Source of the DNA: JAGLWP01 sp964406515
GTDB taxonomy: Archaea > Nanobdellota > Nanobdellia > Pacearchaeales > GW2011-AR1
Assembly (NCBI GenBank): GCA_964406515.1
Contig: CAYORV010000001.1
Span: forward strand, 37,852 to 101,851
Direction of reading: 5' to 3'
Length of the DNA stretch: 64,000 nucleotides
Shown here: piece by piece, positions 18,101 through 26,282 of the stretch
Layout: each line of letters begins with the position of its first letter
Numbering within the stretch: the first letter of the stretch is position 1
Position numbers and translations under genes: made by a program
The notes under the pieces: model-generated
The model's input: only the letters and a program-made list of their open reading frames with translations
The model's database searches: none
Told to the model about the DNA's origin: nothing

Positions 18101-19072
18101 ATGAAAATGAGAATAGGCCTTATTGGGATTGGGGATATTGCAAATGAACATATTTATGCAATCGAAAAAGTAGATGGACTAGAATTAAAAGCATTATCTG
18201 ATTTAGATGAAAAAAGAAATCCAAATATTTCGGGGGTTAAATTTTACAGAGATTATAAAGAAATGCTAAAAGATTCTGATTTAGGGGCTGTTACCATAGC
18301 AACTCCAAATTACCTTCATGAGCAGATGACTATAGACTCCTTAGATTCAGGAAAGCATGTTTTAGTGGAAAAGCCTATGGCTGCAACAATAGAACAGGCA
18401 GAAAGGATGACTGAAGCCGCAAAAAAATCAGACAAGAGTTTAATTGTTTCTTATCATTTTCAATTCAAACCAGAGATTCTTCATTTCCTTGGATCAATAA
18501 AAGAATATGGAAAAATAAATGGGTTTAAAGTGCATATCAGCACTCCTCCACCTACATATAGACAATGGCTTTTAAAAAAAGAGCAATCGGGTGGCGGGCC
18601 TTGGATCGATAATGGAACAAATTGTATAAGCATGATAAGATTATTTGTTAATGATTTGAAAGTTACTAAAGCTGAATTTGGTTATGAACAACAAGATGTT
18701 ATCTGTAACAAAAAGATTGAAGATTATGCAAGAGTTGAGCTTTCTGGGAAGGGAGTTCAGGGAACAGCAGTATCTGATTGGAGAATGAATAGTAATCAAC
18801 TAAAACTAATCTCTCACTATGAAACATCAAAAGGTTCTGTTGTTCTAGATCATTTAGATAATACTGTTTCCTTTAATGGAAAAGAAGTTTTTAGAGGTAT
18901 GAATAGAAAAACAAAGGGGGGTGCTCTTGAGAAAGATCGGAGATATGAAATGGTTTATCAAGATTTTTTAAATAGAATTAGTAACAGAACAGGCAACATT
19001 GATGATTCACTAAAATGTATGCGACTTGTTGTCGAAGCATATGAGTTGGGAAATAAAAATATTATTCTGTAA
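18101..19072 (+). CDS. Gfo/Idh/MocA family oxidoreductase
   Basis: A protein of 323 residues. The Rossmann motif GLIGIGDIANEH is at the N-terminus, ATPNYLHEQM near 68 and the family motif EKPMA near residue 92. The C-terminal alpha/beta domain carries GGGPWIDNGTNCI, where the catalytic Asp lies. These NAD(P)-dependent enzymes oxidise or reduce sugars, NDP-sugars or inositols, commonly at C3 of a nucleotide sugar in glycan clusters. A TATA-like element (TTCTTAAAAAC, 18076-18086) precedes it. A Met two codons later is an equally possible start. The substrate is not evident. Confidence 0.87.
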   Translation: MKMRIGLIGIGDIANEHIYAIEKVDGLELKALSDLDEKRNPNISGVKFYRDYKEMLKDSDLGAVTIATPNYLHEQMTIDSLDSGKHVLVEKPMAATIEQAERMTEAAKKSDKSLIVSYHFQFKPEILHFLGSIKEYGKINGFKVHISTPPPTYRQWLLKKEQSGGGPWIDNGTNCISMIRLFVNDLKVTKAEFGYEQQDVICNKKIEDYARVELSGKGVQGTAVSDWRMNSNQLKLISHYETSKGSVVLDHLDNTVSFNGKEVFRGMNRKTKGGALEKDRRYEMVYQDFLNRISNRTGNIDDSLKCMRLVVEAYELGNKNIIL

Positions 19073-19105
19073 ATCTTATCAGTTTTTATTCTATCTCAAG
19101 ATTAT

Positions 19106-19125
19106 ACCTCAATAATCTTTATAAA
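19106..19125 (+). promoter_or_regulatory. Conserved extended promoter motif before the HD-domain gene
   Basis: ACCTCAATAATCTTTATAAA lies 21 nt before the ATG at 19147. It is nearly identical to the copy at 19951-19970. Confidence 0.6.
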
Positions 19126-19146
19126 TAATATTTTTGATTTAAGTTA

Positions 19147-19914
19147 ATGTTAGGGAATTATACACCCATAGATTATCGGAAATGGGTTCTTGGAGATAAA
19201 ACAAGAGAAGGAGTTAATATAAAGAGGCTAAATTTGTTGACCCCCAATGAATTAAAAGTTTGGAAAGAAGCAGTTCCTTATCAAGATCAGAGAAATGATC
19301 CTGGGCATGGAGAGCTTGCTACTTATTTTGCAATAAAATCTCTTGATTATCTTCCTGGAAAAAGAGAGATTGCTATTCCTGCTGTAATTTGCCATGATAC
19401 TGGTTGGCATGGAAATGATCCTGAAGCATGGAAAAGATTAACTGAAGCAAATAAAGATAACCCTCAAGCTCTTGATAGTGAAGAAAATCGAAGACCTCAC
19501 CAAAATAGAGGGATTTTATTAGCAGGAAGAATTTTAGAAAGAGCAGGATATTTTGAAAATTATCCTGTTGAAAACTGGTTGGAAATCGCAGATGCTATTG
19601 GAGACCATGATACAAGAAAACTTCCAGTAACAGAAAATGGAAAAATTCTTAGAACAGGGGATTTTTTATGGAGAGTTACTTATCCTTGCATAGAAATGTA
19701 TCTGAGCGATTTGAATTCTGAGGAATTGTTTGAAAGGGTGAAAAAAACGTGCTTAAATGATCCCACATCTCCATTAGAAGGAATTAGTTTTGAAATAGCC
19801 AAATTTGAATTAGCAAATACAATGTATTTTAAGTTTGGAGAAGAACAAGCAAGACAAACTCTTGGTGAGGAATATAGTGAAGAATTAATGCAAGTTAAAG
19901 ATTTTTACAAATAA
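19147..19914 (+). CDS. HD-domain metal-dependent phosphohydrolase-like protein
   Basis: A protein of 255 residues. A His in DPGHGELATYF, the HD pair in ICHDTGWHGND, a His in RRPHQNRG and the later GDHDTRK give the spaced His and Asp ligands of the HD superfamily. Members hydrolyse phosphate esters or nucleotides. It has its own promoter of the shared type and so may be regulated with the PHP gene that follows under an almost identical promoter. Neither gene looks like a typical glycan enzyme. They may act on nucleotides or sugar phosphates, but nothing in the sequence names the substrate. Confidence 0.68.
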   Translation: MLGNYTPIDYRKWVLGDKTREGVNIKRLNLLTPNELKVWKEAVPYQDQRNDPGHGELATYFAIKSLDYLPGKREIAIPAVICHDTGWHGNDPEAWKRLTEANKDNPQALDSEENRRPHQNRGILLAGRILERAGYFENYPVENWLEIADAIGDHDTRKLPVTENGKILRTGDFLWRVTYPCIEMYLSDLNSEELFERVKKTCLNDPTSPLEGISFEIAKFELANTMYFKFGEEQARQTLGEEYSEELMQVKDFYK

Positions 19915-19950
19915 CTAACCTCAAAAGATAAAATTGTTATAAAGATTATA

Positions 19951-19970
19951 CCTCAATAATCTTTATAAAT
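19951..19970 (+). promoter_or_regulatory. Conserved extended promoter motif before the PHP-domain gene
   Basis: CCTCAATAATCTTTATAAAT lies 19 nt before the ATG at 19990 and is the clearest copy of the motif. Confidence 0.62.
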
Positions 19971-19989
19971 TAAGTTAATAAAAAATTTC

Positions 19990-20967
19990 ATGAGTGTAAT
20001 TAATTTAGAACAAGCGAGTAAGGGTTTGTTAGATTTTCACAATCATTCAACTTATTCTGATGGAGGAGATACTCCCTCACAACTTGTAGAAAGAGCAAAA
20101 GAATATGGAGTTAGTGCTATGGCATTAACAGACCATCATGTTATAGGTGGCTTACCTGAATTTAGAAATGCTTGTGAAGAATTAGATATTTTGGGTATTC
20201 CTTTTGGAACAGAAATTGGGGTAGAACTTCCTCAAGAGATTTTAGAGGAAGGAGATAATGATTCTCCAGACATGGTTATTTTAGGGAGAAATCCAAGAAA
20301 TGTGGAAGCAAAAATACAAGAGTATCAAGCCATTTTACAAGAAGACAGAGCAAATAGATTTTTACCAGAAACTTTTGAAAGAATGATAGAAAGGGGGTTT
20401 GATATTCCCAGATTACCTTCAGATATAAAAACTGCTAATCCTGAAAGGCTAAACGAGTTAACAGAAGATTTGAAAAGAAATATGGCCAAAGGAGAGAATC
20501 TTGGAAAATTAATTGATTATATTCATAGCGTTGATTCTTCTATTAGGAGAGAAGATATTGAAGAACAACCAGGGAAATATGCAAATAAATTTTTTGCCAT
20601 AGGTCAACCAGGATATGTAAAAAGATTGGAAGGATTTAGTTTAAGTGACGCAAAGACTTTATCAGAGGCGATGAATTGTAAATTGGGCATCGCACATCCA
20701 GGAGGAGAATACGGATTCCTATCAGATTCAGTATTATATCATATGATTGAAAAAGGAACCCACATAATAGAAACCCGAAATTATTTTAACACTCCTGAGC
20801 AAAATGTCAGGTTTGATAAGATAGCAGGCGAACATAATTTAACCAGGTCTGGTGGTTCAGATTGTCATGGGGATAATAGCCCATTTAAAATTGGCATGTA
20901 TGATCGTCCTCAAAATCAGGTTCCTAAAGAGGTTCTAGAAGAATTGTGGGAAAGTTTGCCTGAATAA
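19990..20967 (+). CDS. PHP-domain phosphoesterase-like protein
   Basis: A protein of 325 residues. The metal-binding motifs of the PHP family are present in order: DFHNHSTYSDG near residues 15-25, LTDHH near 46, an acidic strand in TEIGVEL, then GIAHPGGEYGF and the C-terminal GGSDCHGDN. PHP proteins are metal-dependent phosphoesterases such as histidinol phosphatase and nucleoside 3',5'-bisphosphate phosphatases. The middle region (residues 100-200) is an insertion with no motif I recognise. The substrate is unknown. It could serve sugar-phosphate removal in this island. Confidence 0.78.
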   Translation: MSVINLEQASKGLLDFHNHSTYSDGGDTPSQLVERAKEYGVSAMALTDHHVIGGLPEFRNACEELDILGIPFGTEIGVELPQEILEEGDNDSPDMVILGRNPRNVEAKIQEYQAILQEDRANRFLPETFERMIERGFDIPRLPSDIKTANPERLNELTEDLKRNMAKGENLGKLIDYIHSVDSSIRREDIEEQPGKYANKFFAIGQPGYVKRLEGFSLSDAKTLSEAMNCKLGIAHPGGEYGFLSDSVLYHMIEKGTHIIETRNYFNTPEQNVRFDKIAGEHNLTRSGGSDCHGDNSPFKIGMYDRPQNQVPKEVLEELWESLPE

Positions 20968-20973
20968 TTGGTT

Positions 20974-21024
20974 AAATAAAATTCACATCGCCACCATAAC
21001 AATCTATTGTTGAATTGATTAAAA
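20974..21024 (-). pseudogene. Remnant of the 3' end of a radical SAM gene (copy of 23040-23090)
   Basis: These 51 bases match the last codons of the radical SAM gene at 23038-24120 with three mismatches by eye. On the minus strand they encode the same C-terminal string (STIDCYG then DVNFI and a stop). Nothing upstream on that strand continues the gene. The fragment sits next to a truncated glycosyltransferase, so the site is a deletion or recombination scar. Confidence 0.7.
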
Positions 21025-21030
21025 TGGCCA

Positions 21031-21531
21031 ATGGATAAAAAGATTATCATTTATTTGGGTAGGGTTGGTTATCTTAAAGGTACTAATTATTTAATAGAAG
21101 CTATGAAAAAATTAAAAGATGTTGATTTAAAATTAATAGGGTGGCTTCAAGATGCAAATTTCAAAGAACTTGAATTATCTAAAGAAATGAAAAATGTTGA
21201 GTATTTTGGAGCAATTTTTGGAAAAAAGAAACTTGTTTATACAAGTGCATGTGATGCTTTTGTTTTGCCTTCAACAAAAGAAGGAGCTTCAATTGTTGTA
21301 ATGGAAGCTCTTGCAAGAAATTTGCCAGTTGTTTCAACAGATGTTGGAGTAATAAAATTAGTAATAGAAGGTGGTTTAAATGGTAAAATAATTCCCCGGA
21401 GATAGTGATGCCATTGTCAAAGCTGTAAAAGAAATTTTGATATGGAAGAAAAAAATGTGAAACAATATGCAGAAAAATATAGGTGGGAAAAAATAATTGA
21501 TGATACTATAGAAGATTATGAAAATATTTAA
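21031..21531 (+). pseudogene. Decayed C-terminal half of a GT4 glycosyltransferase
   Basis: The first open stretch (21031-21405) encodes a GT4 donor-binding lobe: IIYLGRVGYLKGTNYLIEAM and STKEGASIVVMEALARNLPV. It then hits a stop after IIPRR. Shifting frame restores DAIVKAVKEILIW, and a second shift in a poly-A run restores NVKQYAEKYRWEKIIDDT through to YENI and a stop. Read this way the whole stretch parallels the 3' half of the gene at 16890-18062. The N-terminal lobe is absent. It is therefore a truncated and twice frameshifted copy, unless the shifts are assembly errors in homopolymers. Confidence 0.8.
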
Positions 21532-21545
21532 TATGTGAGATTATA

Positions 21546-21565
21546 ACTCAATAAATTTTATAAAC
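21546..21565 (+). promoter_or_regulatory. Conserved extended promoter motif before the B12 radical SAM gene at 21586
   Basis: ACTCAATAAATTTTATAAAC lies 20 nt before the ATG at 21586. Confidence 0.55.
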
Positions 21566-21585
21566 TAAGTTATGTCTTTCTTTTT

Positions 21586-23013
21586 ATGGTGCAAAGAAAA
21601 AAAGTTATATTGATGTATCCTAATTTTGAATGGGCAGAATTTATGGAGAGAACAAAATGGATTACACATCCTTATAATATTGGGATTCTTGCAGCAATGA
21701 TTGAAGATAAATATGATGTGAGTATAATTGATGCAAATATGGATAATTTATCTAAAAACGAATTTGCTGAATTAATAAAAAATTCACAACCAGATGTTCT
21801 TGGAATATCTGTAGCTACAAACGAATATACCAAATCTGGATTAATTGCAGCTGAGATAGCAAAAAAAAATAATCCGAACACAAAGATCATCATGGGGGGT
21901 GTTGCAGTAACATCTAATCATAAACCTTTCATTGAAAACCCTCATGTAGATGGTGTAATTATTGGGGAAGGAGAATATGCTTTCAAAAAGTTTTGTAGTT
22001 TTTTATGTGGGAAAGACGATTTTCCAGAAAAAGGAATTTTGTATAAAAAAGATGGTGAGATCATGGGAAGTGGCAGGGTAGATTTTATTCAAGATTTAGA
22101 TAAACTCCCTCTACCTGCATATCATCTAGTTGATTTTAAGAAATATACTACCCAAACACCAAGGGAGGGTATTGATAGACCAAGAGACAGACCTTATGCA
22201 CGAATTCTCACTTCTAGAGGTTGCCCACATAATTGCTGTTTTTGTGAAGTCGGTTCTATATCTGGAAAAAAAGTAAGATTTAGAAGTGTGGAAAATATTA
22301 TCAAGGAGATTGAATGGTTAATCAAGGAATATGGTATAAAGGCGTTGATTTTTGATGATGATAATCTTACTATTGATAAAGAGAGAGCTAAGAAATTATT
22401 TAGAACAATGATTGATAGAAAGTATAATTTAAAATGGCATGATTCTGCGATAGCCATAGGCACTTTGGATGATGAAATGCTCAGTCTGATGAAAGAAAGC
22501 GGTTGTGAATTTATAAATGTAGCAATTGAAAGTGGGAATCCAAGAGTGTCTAAAGAAATTGTACACAAACCTATTAATTTAGGATCTGTCAAAGAAATGA
22601 TAAAGAAAATAAAGGATCCTGGGATTGATGTGGGTGCTAATTTTATAATAGGGTTTCCTGGAGAAACCTGGGAAGAGATAAGAGAAACTATTAAGTTTGC
22701 TGAAGACATAGATGTTGATTATGTAAGAATATTTATTGCAACTCCTCTCCCCAACACAGAACTCTATAGAATGGCAAGAGAAGGTGGATATTTAAAAGAA
22801 GGTTTTGATTTTAACAGGCATTTATGGACAGATGGGTGGATTGAAACCAATGAATTTCGTGCGCAGGATTTGAAAATTTTAAGAGCCTATGAATGGGACA
22901 GAATTAATTTCTCAGACCCAGAGAAGAGGAAAAAGATAGCAAGAATGATGGGAATGAATGAAGAAAGGCTAAATGAAATTAGAAAAGATACCTTAAAGAG
23001 AGCTAATCCTTAG
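21586..23013 (+). CDS. B12-binding radical SAM protein
   Basis: A protein of 475 residues. The N-terminal cobalamin-binding domain (NIGILAAMIEDKYDVSIIDA, QPDVLGISVATNEY, IIMGGVAVTSN, IIGEGEYAF) is followed by the radical SAM motif CPHNCCFC near residues 210-217 and a TIM-barrel with FDDDNLT, AIESGNP and IIGFPGE. This layout is shared by many anaerobic tailoring enzymes, including C-methyltransferases. It has its own promoter and sits between the GT4 pseudogene and a convergent radical SAM gene. No specific substrate can be named. Confidence 0.85.
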   Translation: MVQRKKVILMYPNFEWAEFMERTKWITHPYNIGILAAMIEDKYDVSIIDANMDNLSKNEFAELIKNSQPDVLGISVATNEYTKSGLIAAEIAKKNNPNTKIIMGGVAVTSNHKPFIENPHVDGVIIGEGEYAFKKFCSFLCGKDDFPEKGILYKKDGEIMGSGRVDFIQDLDKLPLPAYHLVDFKKYTTQTPREGIDRPRDRPYARILTSRGCPHNCCFCEVGSISGKKVRFRSVENIIKEIEWLIKEYGIKALIFDDDNLTIDKERAKKLFRTMIDRKYNLKWHDSAIAIGTLDDEMLSLMKESGCEFINVAIESGNPRVSKEIVHKPINLGSVKEMIKKIKDPGIDVGANFIIGFPGETWEEIRETIKFAEDIDVDYVRIFIATPLPNTELYRMAREGGYLKEGFDFNRHLWTDGWIETNEFRAQDLKILRAYEWDRINFSDPEKRKKIARMMGMNEERLNEIRKDTLKRANP

Positions 23014-23037
23014 TTTAAGAATTGTTTTGGAAAAATA

Positions 23038-24120
23038 TCAAATAAAATTCACATCATCACCATAACAATCTATTGTTGAATTGATTAGAATATTTTTTGC
23101 ATTATTTGCACAATGATGCTTGCATTGTTCTTGAGGATTAAATGTTTCAAATATCTTTTTTGCTTCTTCGCTAAACCATAGCTCTTTGAAAGATTTATCT
23201 TTTATTGAACCAAGAATTCCTGTTGATGAATAAGCTTTGTCATGACAAAAATAAACATTGCAATCAGCGCCAATCACAGGAACAGTCTGCATTATCCAAC
23301 ATCGATTATAATTTCTTTCAGAAACACTTGCTCCTGAGAAGTCTCCTTCATATGTATCATAAACATTAAAACTTTCATCTTGGAATTCTTTTTTTGCTCT
23401 TTCAATTTGTTCTAAAACTTGAGAATTTATTGGTGCATGATATTCTTTGAAATTCTGTATCCACATTGGAGTAATTTTTATATGGTTGCATCCCAAATCT
23501 TTAAAGTGTTTCACACTTCGATAAACTTGGTCAGCATTATCTTTATGGACGACAAAGTTTATTCCTAGTTCGCAGTTAGGGTCTTTTATTTGAGCAAATT
23601 TTCTTATGTTTTCTGTTAGCTTGTGAAACCATTCCTCAGGAACTCGTCTTATTTTTGAAAAAGATGCTGCATCACTTGCATCTGAAGATATTCTGACCCA
23701 ATGCGCACGAGAAAGAATTTCTGCTTTTTTTCCTTCTAAACCTTGCCCGTTTGTTATAATTGATAGATTAATACCTGCATCAAGAATTTTCTGCATTGCT
23801 TCTTCAATATATGGATAAATCAAAGGTTCTCCTCCTCCAGAAAAAGTTACAGATTTAACTCCCATTTCTTTAAAGTCATTTATTATTTCCATTGTTTTTT
23901 CACGGGGAATTTCATCTAATCTATCTTTCATTTTATCCCTAACTTCTGTGTCCCCAGTATCAGGGGCATAAGAACAAAAAGCGCAATGATGATTACATCT
24001 ATTGGTTGGTTTAAATCTAACATAAATTGGAGGAGTAATCTTTCCATCTACAAAAGATTTAAGTTTTTCATGATGCCAGAGAATCTTAAGCCCACCGTAT
24101 CTTTGTTTTATTTCAGTCAT
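23038..24120 (-). CDS. Radical SAM/SPASM protein
   Basis: About 360 residues from the Met at 24120 (MTEIKQRYGG). The radical SAM motif is CNHHCAFC near residue 40, the SAM-binding motif is SGGGEPL, and the C-terminus has a SPASM-like cysteine set (YNRCWIMQ, NVYFCHD, EQCKHHC). A longer start at 24183 would overlap the upstream aminotransferase. A TATA-like element at 24141-24150, 21 nt before 24120, supports the shorter form. The last 51 bases are duplicated at 20974-21024. The adjacent aminotransferase on the same strand may act on the same molecule. Confidence 0.84.
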   Translation of the reverse strand: MTEIKQRYGGLKILWHHEKLKSFVDGKITPPIYVRFKPTNRCNHHCAFCSYAPDTGDTEVRDKMKDRLDEIPREKTMEIINDFKEMGVKSVTFSGGGEPLIYPYIEEAMQKILDAGINLSIITNGQGLEGKKAEILSRAHWVRISSDASDAASFSKIRRVPEEWFHKLTENIRKFAQIKDPNCELGINFVVHKDNADQVYRSVKHFKDLGCNHIKITPMWIQNFKEYHAPINSQVLEQIERAKKEFQDESFNVYDTYEGDFSGASVSERNYNRCWIMQTVPVIGADCNVYFCHDKAYSSTGILGSIKDKSFKELWFSEEAKKIFETFNPQEQCKHHCANNAKNILINSTIDCYGDDVNFI

Positions 24121-24140
24121 CTTATAAAAGGATAATTTTA

Positions 24141-24150
24141 ATTTATAAAT
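24141..24150 (-). promoter_or_regulatory. TATA box deciding the start of the radical SAM gene at 24120
   Basis: The minus strand reads ATTTATAAAT 21 nt before the ATG at 24120. Confidence 0.55.
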
Positions 24151-24154
24151 ATTA

Positions 24155-25339
24155 TTATCTTTTTTCCCTATCTTCAAGAACATTCCTCATTCTTTCTATT
24201 CCTTTCTCAATATTCTTAATAGAATTAGCGTAACATAATCTAACATAACCTTCACCTTGTTCTCCAAAAAAATTCCCCGGGCATATAGCAACTCCTGCTT
24301 TTTCAAGCATAAGATCAGAAAATTCTCCACTTGTAAGTCCGGTCTCCTTTATATTTGGGAAAACATAAAACGCTCCTTTTGGATTTAAACAACTAATGCC
24401 GGGTAAACTATTTAATTTTTCAACAATAACATCTCTCCTTTTTCTAAATTCATCTATCATATCACTAATCGGTTCTTGACTGCCTTTCATAGCTTCTATT
24501 CCTGCCCTTTGTATGAATGGTGAAACGCATGAACTTGTTGTTTCAAGCAACAACCCCATTTTTTCAATTAAATCCGAAGGTCCTGTCACAGCTCCAAGAC
24601 GCCAACCAGTCATAGCATAAGTTTTGCTAAAAGCATGAACCACAATTGTTCTTTTTTTACATTGGTCATATTTGCTTGGAGAACAAAAATGAGTTTCTGA
24701 ATCAGGATAAACCATTCTGCCATAAACTTCATCACTTAATAAGTATAAATCATATTTTTCAGCGATATTATAAATTCTTTCCATTTCTTTTTCTGTCATA
24801 ACAGAACCTGTAGGATTGTGCGGGGAATTAATTATAATCATCCTTGTTTTATCTGTTATCATTTTTTCAACATCATCAGGATTTAATCTAAATTCATTTT
24901 TTTCATAAAGAGGAATCTTTACTGGCTTAACTCCTAGAACTTTAAGTATTGAATTATATGAAACAAAACTGGGATCAGGAATAATAACTTCTTCCCCGGG
25001 ATTTACTGCACATGATACAGCATAATAAATTTGTATATTTGCTCCTGCAGTAACTAAAATTTGATTTAATTCAGGTTTAAATTTTCTAGACCTTTCTGTC
25101 ATCTCTACTGCAATTTTTTTAAATTCTAATAACCCAGAAGAATTTGTATAATGGGTATCTCCTTTTTTTAAGGCTTCACAAGCAGCTTCAACAATACTTT
25201 TTGGAGTATCAAAATCAGGGTCCCCTATTTCAAAATGAATAATTTCCTTTCCTTGCCTTTCAAGCTCTTGAGCCTTGGCAAGTATTTGAAACATTTTTTG
25301 CCCTTCTATTTTATGTGCAACATCGGATAATCTTCTCAT
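24155..25339 (-). CDS. Class I/II PLP-dependent aminotransferase
   Basis: A protein of 394 residues, normal for fold-type I aminotransferases of the aspartate aminotransferase family. The PLP-binding Lys lies in AFSKTYAMTGWRLGAV near residue 233, INSPHNPTGSV near 170 provides the substrate Asn, and an Arg near the C-terminus (GYVRLCYA) matches the carboxylate-binding position. It probably transfers an amino group from glutamate to a keto acid, as general amino acid metabolism or for an amino acid linked to the glycan. It is the first gene of a minus-strand pair with the radical SAM gene. Confidence 0.86.
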   Translation of the reverse strand: MRRLSDVAHKIEGQKMFQILAKAQELERQGKEIIHFEIGDPDFDTPKSIVEAACEALKKGDTHYTNSSGLLEFKKIAVEMTERSRKFKPELNQILVTAGANIQIYYAVSCAVNPGEEVIIPDPSFVSYNSILKVLGVKPVKIPLYEKNEFRLNPDDVEKMITDKTRMIIINSPHNPTGSVMTEKEMERIYNIAEKYDLYLLSDEVYGRMVYPDSETHFCSPSKYDQCKKRTIVVHAFSKTYAMTGWRLGAVTGPSDLIEKMGLLLETTSSCVSPFIQRAGIEAMKGSQEPISDMIDEFRKRRDVIVEKLNSLPGISCLNPKGAFYVFPNIKETGLTSGEFSDLMLEKAGVAICPGNFFGEQGEGYVRLCYANSIKNIEKGIERMRNVLEDREKR

Positions 25340-25430
25340 TTTAATATAAAAGTTTAATGAAATTTGTATATAAATATTCCCTAAGATACCTCTTCATAAT
25401 TTAGGTTATTGTAAGAAATAGCTATTAAAG

Positions 25431-25449
25431 ATATATAAATTTTAAAAAG
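25431..25449 (+). promoter_or_regulatory. TATA region for the SDR/TPP block
   Basis: ATATATAAATTTTAAAAAG lies about 23 nt before the ATG at 25473. Confidence 0.5.
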
Positions 25450-25472
25450 CTAGTAATTTTTATTATATTTCA

Positions 25473-26258
25473 ATGGATTTAGAGATAAAAAATAAAAAAG
25501 CCCTTGTGACTGGTGCAGGAAGAGGGCTTGGAAAATCAATAGCAATTAATTTAGCAAAAGAAGGGGTAAAAGTTGTAGTTGTATCTAGAACAGAATCTTA
25601 TTTAAAAGAAGTTCTAGAAGAAATGGGTGGAGAAAACGAAGGGCATTATATGATTGTATGTGATTTAATGGGAGAAGGAGCACCACAAAAAGTTTTTGAA
25701 GAAATTAAAGAAAAATTTGGAGAACCAGATATTTTAGTAAATAATTTAGGTGGAGTATTAGATATCAGAGACCCTTTTTGTTCATTAGATGATTGGAAGA
25801 AGACCTATAGAATTAATTTGGAAGTTGCTATTGAGTTAAATAATTTAGTTATACCTTATATGGAAAGTAAAGGGTGGGGACGAATTGTTAATGTTTCTTC
25901 AACTGCAGGAATGGAAAATAATGGTCCAATAACTTACTGCACAATGAAAGCGGCTCTTACAGCATATACTCGATCTTTAGGAAGAGTTTTAGCAAAATCA
26001 GGGATTGTGATGTCGGCTATTATGCCAGGAGCAGTCCTCACAAAAGGGGGCGATTGGGATAAAGTGTTGAAGGAAAGACCAGAACATGCAGAAAAATATC
26101 TAGCTGAAAGATGTCCTATGGGAAAATTTGGAGAACCCGATGATATAGGAACTATGGTAACCATATTATGCTCAAAACAAGCAAAATTTTGTCAGGGATC
26201 GATTTTTCCAGTAGATGGAGGACAAAGTAGACATTATTTTTGGACACGAGATGACTGA
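25473..26258 (+). CDS. Short-chain dehydrogenase/reductase (classical SDR)
   Basis: A protein of 261 residues. The cofactor loop TGAGRGLGKSIA is at residues 12-23, NNLGG near 90 matches the NNAG strand, and the catalytic set is Ser in VSSTAG with Tyr and Lys in YCTMKAA. The C-terminus ends with CQGSIFPVDGGQ, the usual SDR closing motif. It probably reduces a keto group or oxidises an alcohol on a sugar or an acyl precursor. It begins a block with two thiamine diphosphate systems and a methyltransferase, so it may process their products. Confidence 0.87.
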   Translation: MDLEIKNKKALVTGAGRGLGKSIAINLAKEGVKVVVVSRTESYLKEVLEEMGGENEGHYMIVCDLMGEGAPQKVFEEIKEKFGEPDILVNNLGGVLDIRDPFCSLDDWKKTYRINLEVAIELNNLVIPYMESKGWGRIVNVSSTAGMENNGPITYCTMKAALTAYTRSLGRVLAKSGIVMSAIMPGAVLTKGGDWDKVLKERPEHAEKYLAERCPMGKFGEPDDIGTMVTILCSKQAKFCQGSIFPVDGGQSRHYFWTRDD

Positions 26259-26282
26259 AATTAAAAAACAAAACTAAACAAA

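Noticed and set aside
21031..21405. Intact small glycosyltransferase of 124 residues
   Set aside because: It is only the donor-binding lobe, and frameshifted continuation up to 21531 matches the end of the gene at 16890, so it is a decayed copy.
22194..22709. Long antisense open frame in the radical SAM gene at 21586
   Set aside because: It lies opposite a well-supported gene, is rich in Ser and Ile as expected for antisense of AT-rich code, and has no promoter or motif.
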